Translations under genes and position numbers: made by a program | Part shown: positions 1 through 6,154 of the stretch, piece after piece | How positions within the stretch are numbered: the stretch's first letter is position 1 | How the letters are laid out: each line of letters opens with the position of its first letter | The notes under the pieces: generated by a model | Seen by the model: the letters and a program-made list of their open reading frames with translations, nothing else | Told to the model about the DNA's origin: nothing | Databases searched by the model: none | Assembly: GCF_014196295.1 (NCBI RefSeq) | Contig: NZ_JACIDK010000007.1 | Location: 1 to 64,000 of the forward strand | DNA from: Phenylobacterium haematophilum | GTDB taxonomy: Bacteria; Pseudomonadota; Alphaproteobacteria; Caulobacterales; Caulobacteraceae | Reading direction: 5' to 3' | DNA: 64,000 nucleotides

Positions 1-825
1 CTGAAGCTGTCGGAAAAGCACCGCGCCACCCACGCCATGCTGGTGCCGGTGCAGTACCGCCGGCTGATGGAGCGGCCCGACTTCGACAGCTACGACCTGT
101 CGTCCTACGTGATGAAGTTCTCGACCTCCGCGCCGTTCTCGCCGGAGATCAAGGCCGACGTGCTCAAGCGCTGGCCGGGCGGCTTGATAGAGTACTACGG
201 CATGACCGAGGGCGGCGGCTCCTGCGGCCTGCTGGCCCATGAGCATCCGGACAAGCTGCACACGGTCGGCAAGCCGCTGCCGGGCCACGACATCCGGCTG
301 ATCGGCGAAGACGGGGTCGAGGTGCCGCAGGGCGAGATCGGCGAGGTCGTCGGCCGCTCGGGCGCGATGATGGTCGGCTACCACAACCAGCCAGGCAAGA
401 CGTCCGAGGCTGAGTGGTACAGCCCCGAGGGCCTGCGCTACATCCGCACCGGCGACGTCGGCCGGTTCGACGAGGACGGCTTCCTGACGCTCATGGACCG
501 CAAGAAGGACATGATCATCTCGGGCGGCTTCAACATCTATCCCAGCGACCTCGAGGCCGAGATCGTCCAGCACGAGGCGGTGCTGGAAGCGGCCGTGGTC
601 GGCGTGCTGTCGGACAAGTGGGGCGAAACCCCGGTGGCCTTCGTGGCCCTGAAGCCCGGCAAGAGCGTCGAGGCCGAGGCCCTGCGCGAGTGGGTCAACG
701 CCAAGCTCGGCAAGACCCAGCGGCTGGCCGACCTGGTGTTCCTCGACAACCTGCCGCGCAGCCACATCGGCAAGGTGCTCAAGCGCGAACTGCGAGACGA
801 CTACAAGGGAAAGGCCACCGCATGA
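1..825 (+). CDS. Acyl-CoA synthetase (AMP-forming), C-terminal part; 5' end outside window
   Basis: The reading frame is open from base 1, so the start lies upstream; about 274 residues are visible. They cover the second half of an ANL-superfamily adenylating enzyme: YYGMTEGGG (the adenine/AMP-binding A5 motif), [15 protein letters not shown] (the A7 motif with the ribose-binding Asp), the hinge region [16 protein letters not shown] (A8), and near the end [14 protein letters not shown], with the A10 lysine that is catalytic for adenylate formation. Members activate a carboxylate to its CoA thioester in the cytoplasm. The substrate cannot be told from this part; an aromatic or medium/long-chain fatty acid is most likely. 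The stop overlaps the next start as ATGA, so the gene is translationally coupled to the RraA-family gene and sits with a PaaI-type thioesterase. Confidence 0.93.
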   Translation: MKLSEKHRATHAMLVPVQYRRLMERPDFDSYDLSSYVMKFSTSAPFSPEIKADVLKRWPGGLIEYYGMTEGGGSCGLLAHEHPDKLHTVGKPLPGHDIRLIGEDGVEVPQGEIGEVVGRSGAMMVGYHNQPGKTSEAEWYSPEGLRYIRTGDVGRFDEDGFLTLMDRKKDMIISGGFNIYPSDLEAEIVQHEAVLEAAVVGVLSDKWGETPVAFVALKPGKSVEAEALREWVNAKLGKTQRLADLVFLDNLPRSHIGKVLKRELRDDYKGKATA

Positions 826-1313
826 GCCAGATTTCGGTCGCCGACCTCTGCGACGAACATGAGGGGACCATCGAGGTCTGCGAGACCCAGTTCCGCGACC
901 TCGGCGGCAAGACCGCCTTTTCCGGCCCGATCCGCACGGTGCGCTGCCACGAGGACAACTCGCTCGTGAAAGCCACACTCGCCGAGCCGGGCGAGGGCTG
1001 CGTGCTGGTGGTGGACGGCGGCGGCTCGCTGCACCGGGCGCTGGTCGGCGACATGCTGGCCGCCGACGGCGTGAAGAACGGCTGGGCCGGCGTGGTGGTG
1101 TTCGGCGCGGTGCGCGACGCCGTGGTGCTCGGCACGCTCGACATCGGCATCAAGGCGCTGGGGACCAACCCAATGCGCAGCGTCAAGCGCGGCGAGGGCG
1201 TCGTCGACACGCCGGTGGCGTTCGGCGGCGTTGTGTTCGTGCCTGGCGACATGCTCTACGCCGACGAAGACGGCGTCGCGGTGCTGCCGACCGCCGACGA
1301 GGACGACGAGTAG
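822..1313 (+). CDS. RraA-family protein (RNase E regulator / HMG-type aldolase fold)
   Basis: A protein of 163 residues, the full length of the RraA family. The ATG overlaps the upstream stop (ATGA), which fixes the start; a longer upstream extension in this frame lies entirely inside the acyl-CoA ligase gene. The stretch [20 protein letters not shown] (residues about 91-110), followed by NPMRS and a late [15 protein letters not shown], is characteristic of the family; the Arg-Asp pair coordinates substrate and metal in the aldolase members. Known relatives either inhibit RNase E or act as 4-hydroxy-4-methyl-2-oxoglutarate/oxaloacetate-type aldolases, and the two cannot be separated by sequence inspection. 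Being in an operon with an acyl-CoA ligase and a thioesterase favours a metabolic role slightly. Cytoplasmic; no signal peptide. Confidence 0.9.
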   Translation: MSQISVADLCDEHEGTIEVCETQFRDLGGKTAFSGPIRTVRCHEDNSLVKATLAEPGEGCVLVVDGGGSLHRALVGDMLAADGVKNGWAGVVVFGAVRDAVVLGTLDIGIKALGTNPMRSVKRGEGVVDTPVAFGGVVFVPGDMLYADEDGVAVLPTADEDDE

Positions 1314-1323
1314 GGAGGTTTCC

Positions 1324-1764
1324 ATGGCTGACGCCTTCACCCATCTTGGTGGGAATACGCCGGAAGACCTGAACGCCATGCAGCAGGGCTTCCTGCCGGG
1401 CGAACTGGGGCTGGAGGTGCTCGAGGCGCGGCAGGGCTATCTGCGCAGTCAGGTGGAGGTGGCGCAGAAGCACATGGCGCCGAACGGCTTCATGCATGCG
1501 GCCAGCGTCATCGCACTGCTGGATTCGGCCGCCGGTTACGGCTGCCGGATCTCGCTGCCGGAGGGCGCGGTCGGCTTCACGACCATTGAACTGCAAAGCA
1601 ATTTCCTCGCCACGGCCCAGGCCGGCGAGGTGGTCGCCTGCGAGGCCAAGCTGGTCCACGGCGGGCGCATGACCCAGGTCTGGGACGCCACGGCGACCCA
1701 TGCCGGGAGCGGCAAGGCGATCGCGCTTTTCCGCTGCACGCAGATGATTCTCTACCCGCGTTGA
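1324..1764 (+). CDS. PaaI/YbgC-type acyl-CoA thioesterase (hotdog fold)
   Basis: 146 residues, normal for a single hotdog domain. The segment NGFMHAASVIALLDSAAGYGC carries the PaaI-like pattern: Asn-Gly, then His/Ala-Ser-Val, then a helix with Asp near the active site. It is followed by FTTIELQSNFL and AKLVHGGRMTQVWDATAT, the long central strands. Such enzymes hydrolyse CoA thioesters, often aryl- or medium-chain acyl-CoA. The ATG follows GGGAGG by 5 bases, so the start is well supported. It lies 10 bp after the RraA-family gene and is the third gene of the unit that begins with the acyl-CoA ligase, which suggests ligase and thioesterase act on the same acyl pool. Confidence 0.9.
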   Translation: MADAFTHLGGNTPEDLNAMQQGFLPGELGLEVLEARQGYLRSQVEVAQKHMAPNGFMHAASVIALLDSAAGYGCRISLPEGAVGFTTIELQSNFLATAQAGEVVACEAKLVHGGRMTQVWDATATHAGSGKAIALFRCTQMILYPR

Positions 1765-1783
1765 AAGATCGCAAAACGCCCGC

Positions 1784-1812
1784 TTGATCTCGCGGAGCCG
1801 GATGAGTAGGTT
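1784..1812 (+). promoter_or_regulatory. Possible promoter for tRNA-Ser
   Basis: TTGATC at 1784-1789 and TAGGTT at 1807-1812 are separated by 17 bp and lie 54 bp before the tRNA. The match to sigma-70 hexamers is modest, so this is a tentative call based mainly on position. Confidence 0.3.
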
Positions 1813-1865
1813 CCGCGCCTCGCGCTCAGCGGGTTCTCCTTATTCGAGGCCCGAACGACGTCTCC

Positions 1866-1955
<90 letters not shown>

Positions 1956-1980
1956 TATCCATGAAAATCTGAGACGTCCG

Positions 1981-2055
1981 GCCTTCGCAGCGCGAAGGCT
2001 CACGCCGTTTTCGATGGCCGAAAGCTGCTGCTGACAAACCGCTGTCAGCAGCAGC
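1981..2055 (+). terminator. Double hairpin downstream of tRNA-Ser
   Basis: Two perfect inverted repeats follow the tRNA: GCCTTCGC-AGC-GCGAAGGC (1981-1999), and a 13-bp stem at 2024-2036/2043-2055 with a 6-base loop. Neither has a strong U-tract, although GTTTTCG follows the first. They probably end or protect the tRNA transcript. The second could instead lie in the leader of the glutathione transferase gene, 33 bases before its start. Confidence 0.5.
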
Positions 2056-2088
2056 GCGTTCTGTTGGCGCAAACCAATGGAGCCGACC

Positions 2089-2727
2089 ATGTCCGACCTC
2101 GTTTTCTACACTAACCCCATGTCGCGCGGACGCATCATCCGCTGGATGCTAGAGGAGGTCGGCCAACCCTACGAGACCAAGGTCCTGCAGTGGGAGACCG
2201 GCGCGGCCAAGGGCGCCGACTATCTGGCGATCAATCCGATGGGCAAGGTGCCGGCCATCGTCCACGACGGGGTGGTGGTCACCGAGTGCGCCGCCATCTG
2301 CGCCTATCTCGCGGACGCGTTCCCGCAGGCCGGCCTGGCGCCGCCGCCGGGCAGCCGGCTGCGCGGTCCCTATTATCGCTGGCTGTTCTTCGGCGCAGGC
2401 CCGATCGAGCAGGCCGTGGCCGCCAAGATGATGAACCTGGAGCCGACGGTCGAGCAGCGCACCTCGCTGGGCTATGGCTGCATGGAGGACGTGTTGGCGG
2501 CCATCGAAGGCGCGGTCGAAGGCCGAACATATCTGGTGGGCGACAGTTTCACCGCCGCGGACCTCTATCTGGCCTCTCACCTGTCCTGGGGCATGAACTT
2601 CGGCACGCTCGAAAAGCGCCCGGCGTTCGAGACCTATGCCGAGCGTCACCTGCAGCGTCCGGCCGCCCTGCGGGCCGACGAGATCGACAACGCGCTGATC
2701 GCTGCGGCCGCGCAGCCGTCGGCCTGA
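2089..2727 (+). CDS. Glutathione S-transferase family protein
   Basis: 212 residues with the usual two GST parts. The N-terminal thioredoxin-like domain (about 1-80) has the catalytic region NPMSRGRIIRWMLEE near residues 8-22, cis-Pro in GKVPAIVHDG, and the glutathione-binding TECAAICAYLAD. The C-terminal helical domain has the N-capping motif FTAADLYLASHL (about 155-166). I chose the ATG at 2089 because GGAG lies about 6 bases upstream; an in-frame ATG at 2077 would add MEPT but has no ribosome-binding site. Cytosolic GSTs conjugate or reduce electrophiles with glutathione; the substrate is unknown. It stands alone between the tRNA and a strong hairpin. Confidence 0.92.
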   Translation: MSDLVFYTNPMSRGRIIRWMLEEVGQPYETKVLQWETGAAKGADYLAINPMGKVPAIVHDGVVVTECAAICAYLADAFPQAGLAPPPGSRLRGPYYRWLFFGAGPIEQAVAAKMMNLEPTVEQRTSLGYGCMEDVLAAIEGAVEGRTYLVGDSFTAADLYLASHLSWGMNFGTLEKRPAFETYAERHLQRPAALRADEIDNALIAAAAQPSA

Positions 2728-2732
2728 ACCGT

Positions 2733-2763
2733 GGCGGATGGCCCGGTTTCCGGGCCATCCGCC
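2733..2763 (+). terminator. Perfect 14-bp hairpin after GST gene
   Basis: The arms 2733-2746 and 2750-2763 are perfectly complementary around a TTT loop, starting 6 bases after the GST stop. There is no U-tract, so termination may be Rho-assisted or the structure may protect the 3' end. Confidence 0.6.
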
Positions 2764-2767
2764 CATG

Positions 2768-2807
2768 CGCCCCCTGGGGATAACCCCGATAGACCGCTCA
2801 GGGGGCG
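2768..2807. repeat. Nested inverted repeat before DUF202 gene
   Basis: CGCCCCCTG (2768-2776) and CAGGGGGCG (2799-2807) are perfect inverted arms. Between them GGGG-ATAA-CCCC (2776-2787) can form a competing small hairpin. It sits 46 bp before the DUF202 start, so it lies in that gene's leader or promoter. Confidence 0.45.
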
Positions 2808-2852
2808 GCCCGCACTCTCGCGTCTGACAGCCACCAGTCAGGGCGAACACAG

Positions 2853-3479
2853 ATGGCGAAACTGCCGAACCCCGCGCCGAAGCGGCCCGACCGGGTGAAG
2901 AACCCGCCGCTGCCGCCGCTGCCGGACGTCAGCGGCCTGAACGCCGACGGCGTCTCGGTGACCTACTCCACCCATCGCACCAAGCTTTCGGCCCATCGGA
3001 CCGATCTGTCGGAACACCGGACCGACCTGTCCGAGTTTCGAACCGACCTGTCGACCGAGCGCACCGAGATGTCGATGCGGCGGACCGGGATGTCGTTCCA
3101 GCGCACGCGGATGAGTGACGACCGTACGCTGATGTCGGTGATCCGCACGTCGCTGTCGCTGATCGGCTTTGGCTTTACGATCTACCAGGCGTTCCAGAAG
3201 CTGCGCGACGCCGGGGCCATCGCCAGCGCCGCCGCGCCGCGGAACTTCGGCATCGCGCTTGTGACGCTGGGCATTCTGATGCTGATCATCGGCATGGCGC
3301 GGCACGTGAAGTTCATGCGCGAACTTAACGCCACCCGCAGCGCCATGGCCAAGGAGGGGCTGATCTTCGCCGAGAGCACCTTCCCGGTGTCGTCGACCTT
3401 CTGGATCGCGGTGGCGCTGCTGGTGCTTGGCTTCGCCGCGATCATCAGCATGGTCTTCAGGATCGCGGTGTTCGGCTAG
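2853..3479 (+). CDS. DUF202 (YidH-type) membrane protein with nine RT-heptads
   Basis: 208 residues. After a Pro-rich, basic N terminus (1-25), residues 40-102 are nine uninterrupted seven-residue repeats of the form x-x-R-T-x-L/M-S. The last of these runs into the DUF202 core IRTSLSLIGFGFTIYQ (about 97-112). Hydrophobic segments follow at about 102-112, 132-147 and 184-205, giving a small inner-membrane protein. DUF202 proteins normally start with one to three such R-T repeats; nine in register is unusual. The spacing of 7 suggests an amphipathic helix with stacked Arg-Thr pairs on one face. No biochemical function is established for the family. It appears monocistronic and converges directly on a small minus-strand gene. 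Confidence 0.85.
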   Translation: MAKLPNPAPKRPDRVKNPPLPPLPDVSGLNADGVSVTYSTHRTKLSAHRTDLSEHRTDLSEFRTDLSTERTEMSMRRTGMSFQRTRMSDDRTLMSVIRTSLSLIGFGFTIYQAFQKLRDAGAIASAAAPRNFGIALVTLGILMLIIGMARHVKFMRELNATRSAMAKEGLIFAESTFPVSSTFWIAVALLVLGFAAIISMVFRIAVFG

Positions 3480-3656
3480 CTAGCGCGACATCCAGGGCTT
3501 GGACTTCGATGAGGAATGCGCGGCCGCGGCCTGCTCGCGCTGGAAGCGACCGCCCCGCGGCGGCTTGGGCCGCGCCTCGATGGCGGCGTTCTTCAGGCGC
3601 AGGGCCCGCTGGATCGGGGTCTCGTTCGGCGGCGGCTCGTCGGGCTTGTCGGTCAT
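3480..3656 (-). CDS. Small basic protein, 58 residues, unknown function
   Basis: On the minus strand an ATG at 3656 opens a 59-codon frame ending TAG at 3480-3482. AGGA lies about 9 bases before the ATG. The product begins MTDKPDEPPPNETP and has a predicted helix (IQRALRLKNAAIEA), a basic Pro/Gly segment (RPKPPRGGRFQRE), an Ala/Ser stretch, and ends KPWMSR. The composition (acidic-Pro head, helix, basic tail) and clean start make it a credible small protein, possibly nucleic-acid or ribosome associated, but I do not recognise a characterised family. Its stop abuts the DUF202 stop within CTAGCTAG. Confidence 0.65.
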   Translation of the reverse strand: MTDKPDEPPPNETPIQRALRLKNAAIEARPKPPRGGRFQREQAAAAHSSSKSKPWMSR

Positions 3657-3734
3657 GATCCGATCCTAGCGGAACGCGCCTTTCAAGACCACGAACGCTT
3701 GCCTTCGTCGCCGTTCGGCGGGCACACACCGGCC

Positions 3735-4076
3735 ATGAAGCAAGTCATCGTCGTCAACGAGGCGCTCGGCCTGCCGCCCGGCAAGATGGCCGCCCAGGTC
3801 GCCCACGCCGCGGTCGGGGGCCTGCTCAACGCCCCGCGCGAGCAGCAGACCAGCTGGCTGCAGGCGGGGATGCCCAAGGTGGTGCTGCGCTGCGGCTCGG
3901 AAGAGGAGCTGTTCGAGCTGGCGCGCCAGGCCGAGGAGGCCGGCTTGCCGGTGATGTTGATCCGCGACGCCGGCCGCACCGTCGTCGCCTCCGGCACGCC
4001 GACCTGCGTGGGCATCGGCCCCGACGAGATTTCCAAGATCGACGCCGTCACCGGCGCGCTCAAGCTGATGAGGTAG
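3735..4076 (+). CDS. pth2: Peptidyl-tRNA hydrolase, Pth2 (archaeal/eukaryotic type)
   Basis: 113 residues, the length of the Pth2 catalytic domain. The N terminus MKQVIVVNEALGLPPGKMAAQVAHAA matches the Pth2 signature, including the conserved Lys and the GKxAAQxxHA active-site segment. It continues with KVVLRCGSEEEL, LPVMLIRDAGRT and TCVGIGPDE; the Asp and Thr there contribute to peptidyl-tRNA ester hydrolysis in the family. The enzyme recycles peptidyl-tRNA released from ribosomes. This fold is unrelated to the usual bacterial Pth1; Pth1 would be expected elsewhere in the genome. It is followed after 4 bp by a small unknown gene, so the two are probably cotranscribed. Confidence 0.9.
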   Translation: MKQVIVVNEALGLPPGKMAAQVAHAAVGGLLNAPREQQTSWLQAGMPKVVLRCGSEEELFELARQAEEAGLPVMLIRDAGRTVVASGTPTCVGIGPDEISKIDAVTGALKLMR

Positions 4077-4080
4077 GACG

Positions 4081-4350
4081 ATGGTCTATTCGACCAAGCA
4101 GGGCAGCGGGGTGCTGGGCACCCAGGAGCAGCCGCTGGAGGCGGTGACCTTCGAGGCCACCATCGAGCACGCCCAGAACTCGATCCTGTCGTTCATCGCC
4201 AAGATCCGCACCCGCAGCGGCCGCAGCCTGGCCGAACTGAAGGGCCAAAACCTGGTGCTGCAGATCGACGACGGCCCGGCCCTGGGCGTGATGATCGTCC
4301 ACGTCGAGGGGAACGGCGACGAGGCGGTGCTCAACCTCTCTCCCAGATGA
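4081..4350 (+). CDS. Conserved-looking small protein of unknown function
   Basis: 89 residues starting four bases after pth2. The sequence is balanced and non-repetitive (predicted mixed alpha/beta, with VTFEATIEHAQNSILSFIAKIRTRSGRSL and a C-terminal strand-rich GVMIVHVEGNGDEAVLNLSP) and has no signal peptide or membrane segment. Its tight spacing to pth2 and normal codon use support a real gene. I do not recognise the family. Confidence 0.7.
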   Translation: MVYSTKQGSGVLGTQEQPLEAVTFEATIEHAQNSILSFIAKIRTRSGRSLAELKGQNLVLQIDDGPALGVMIVHVEGNGDEAVLNLSPR

Positions 4351-4371
4351 TCTGAAGGCCGCAGGCGCGCC

Positions 4372-4431
4372 CTCTCCCTGACTGCGGCTTGATGACTTGC
4401 AAAAACGAACTTATGGTCCGGTCAGGGAGAG
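4372..4431 (+). promoter_or_regulatory. Long-range hairpin that can cover the RBS of the NTF2-like gene
   Basis: CTCTCCCTGAC (4372-4382) and GTCAGGGAGAG (4421-4431) are perfect 11-base inverted arms around a 38-base loop. The right arm contains AGGGAGA, the Shine-Dalgarno sequence of the gene starting at 4438. If transcribed from upstream, the RNA would occlude the ribosome-binding site; at the DNA level the same dyad could be an operator. Confidence 0.45.
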
Positions 4432-4437
4432 AAAATC

Positions 4438-4821
4438 ATGCAGACCGAAGACGTCCTGGCCTTCGCTGATCGGTTCATCGGCGCCATCGAGCGCGGCGAC
4501 GTGGAGGCGGTGCGGGCCTGCTATGCCCCTGACGCCAAGATCTGGCACAACAACGACCGGGTGGAGCAGACCGTCGAGCAGAACCTGAAGGTGCTGGGCT
4601 GGTTCATGCGCAAGATGAGCGACCGCAAGTACCGCGTCGTGCGGCGCGAGGCGCTCTCGGACGGCTTCCTGCAGCAGCACGTGCTGGAAGGGAAATTGCC
4701 GGACGGGCGGGACTTCTCGATGTCGGCCTGCTGCGTGATCCGGATGCGGGACGGGGTGATCACCCGGCTCGACGAGTACATCGACTCGGCCGAGGCCGCG
4801 GTGTTGAGCGAGGTCCGCTGA
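4438..4821 (+). CDS. NTF2-like / SnoaL-like fold protein
   Basis: 127 residues, the size of a single NTF2-like cone. Landmarks are the N-terminal helix (VLAFADRFIGAIERGDVEAVRACYAPDAKIWHNND), the typical catalytic-pocket Asp/His pattern, and the late strand VIRMRDGVITRLDEYIDSA. Such proteins include ketosteroid-isomerase-like enzymes and small-molecule hydratases; no specific reaction can be assigned. The ATG is preceded by AGGGAGAG at good spacing. Its stop overlaps the start of the serine hydrolase gene (TGATG), so the two are translationally coupled and probably share a pathway. Confidence 0.87.
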   Translation: MQTEDVLAFADRFIGAIERGDVEAVRACYAPDAKIWHNNDRVEQTVEQNLKVLGWFMRKMSDRKYRVVRREALSDGFLQQHVLEGKLPDGRDFSMSACCVIRMRDGVITRLDEYIDSAEAAVLSEVR

Positions 4822-6131
4822 TGACGTTCGTGCGGGGGGCGCTGGCCGGCATGGCGGCGCTGTTGCTGGGCGGGGCGGCGCAGGCCGCGCCGCCGTTTCC
4901 GGACGCCCAGGCCACCGATCCGGTGGCCCTGGGCTGGATGGTCGGATCGCCGCCGCCGGCCGAGCGGACCATCCGCTTCGAGGACGGCGGCTTCCTTAAG
5001 TTCCCGCAGCTGCGCTGGACGTTCTCGCACTGGCGCGAGCTGTTTCCGACCGCGGTGGTCTGGCGCGGGCCGGGTCCGGTCAGCGAACTGCCGCGGGCGC
5101 CGCGCGAGGATCTGGACGCGGTCAGCTTCACGCCGCTGGGCGGCGGCGCGGCGATGACCTGGGGCCAGTCGCTGGCCGCCAACTACACCGACGGCATCCT
5201 GGTGATGCACCGGGGCAAGGTGGTCTACGAGCGCTACTTCGGGGCGCTGAAGCCCGAGGGGACGCACATCGCCCACTCGGTGACCAAGTCGTTCGCCGGC
5301 ACGATCGCGGCGATGCTGGTCGCCGAGGGCAAGCTCGATCCCGACGCCCTGGTGACCCGCTACATTCCCGAACTCGCCGGCAGCGCCTTCGGCGACGCCA
5401 CCGTGCGCCAGGTCTTGGATATGACCACCGGGCTTGAGTACTCCGAGGTCTACACTGACCCGAAGTCGCCGGCCTGGGACTTCGTGCGGGCGGTGGGGCT
5501 GCTGCCGCGGCCGCCGGGCTACAGCGGTCCGACGGCCAGCTACGACTATTTGAAGACCCTGAAGAAGGCCGGCGAGCACGGCCAGGCCTTCTCCTACAAG
5601 TCGGTGAACACCGAGGTGGTCGGCTGGCTGGTGCAGCGCGCCGGCGGCAAGCCGCTGGCCCAGCAGCTCAGCGAGCGGTTCTGGACGCCGCTCGGCATGG
5701 AGCAGGACGCCTATCTGCAGGTCGATTCCGTGGGGTCGGGCTATGCGGCGGGAGGCCTGAATCTGTCGCTGCGCGACCTAGCGCGGTTCTGCGAGATGAT
5801 GCGCCAGAACGGCCGCTTCAACGGCCGCCAAGTCGTGCCCGCGGCGGTGGTCGCCGAGATCTCCGGCGGGGCGAAGCGCGAGGACTTCGCCAAGGCCGGC
5901 TACGCGACCTTGCCGGGCTGGAGCTATCACGATCAGTGGTGGGTCTCGCACAACGACCACGGCGCCTACATGGCCCGCGGCGTCAACGGCCAGGCCTGCT
6001 ACGTCGACCCAAAGGCCGAGATGGCGATCGTGCGGTTCGCCTCGCACCCGCAGTCGAGCAACGTCTATCTCGATCCGCTGTCGCTGCCGGCCTATCACGC
6101 GATCGCCCAGCACCTGATGCGGACGCCCTGA
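4821..6131 (+). CDS. Secreted serine hydrolase, class C beta-lactamase / NylB-like fold
   Basis: 436 residues with an N-terminal signal peptide (about 1-22, cleavage after AQA). The catalytic SxxK motif is SVTK at residues 153-156. A Tyr-containing second motif, FSYKSVNTEVVGW, resembles the YKSVNT signature of 6-aminohexanoate-dimer hydrolase-like enzymes more than the YAN of true AmpC. A late HNDHGAYMARGVNGQ provides the third active-site region, with His/Gly in place of KTG. This points to an esterase or amide hydrolase in the periplasm, not a proven beta-lactamase. The start overlaps the preceding NTF2-like gene by one base. A terminator hairpin covers its stop codon. Confidence 0.88.
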   Translation: MTFVRGALAGMAALLLGGAAQAAPPFPDAQATDPVALGWMVGSPPPAERTIRFEDGGFLKFPQLRWTFSHWRELFPTAVVWRGPGPVSELPRAPREDLDAVSFTPLGGGAAMTWGQSLAANYTDGILVMHRGKVVYERYFGALKPEGTHIAHSVTKSFAGTIAAMLVAEGKLDPDALVTRYIPELAGSAFGDATVRQVLDMTTGLEYSEVYTDPKSPAWDFVRAVGLLPRPPGYSGPTASYDYLKTLKKAGEHGQAFSYKSVNTEVVGWLVQRAGGKPLAQQLSERFWTPLGMEQDAYLQVDSVGSGYAAGGLNLSLRDLARFCEMMRQNGRFNGRQVVPAAVVAEISGGAKREDFAKAGYATLPGWSYHDQWWVSHNDHGAYMARGVNGQACYVDPKAEMAIVRFASHPQSSNVYLDPLSLPAYHAIAQHLMRTP

Positions 6132-6144
6132 AACGGGCGTCCGC
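6119..6144 (+). terminator. Hairpin over the end of the serine hydrolase gene
   Basis: GCGGACGCCC (6119-6128) pairs perfectly with GGGCGTCCGC (6135-6144) around TGAAAC, which includes the TGA stop. It lies between convergent genes and may serve both strands. Confidence 0.6.
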
Positions 6145-6154
6145 ACCAAGCGAG

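Noticed and set aside
2963..3148. Minus-strand frame with VRSxDRSVR-type repeats
   Set aside because: Shadow of the RT-heptads in the DUF202 gene; the periodicity comes from the plus-strand repeat.
4821..6131. True class C beta-lactamase (antibiotic resistance gene)
   Set aside because: SxxK is present, but the second and third motifs fit NylB-like esterase/amidase relatives and lack AmpC YAN and KTG.
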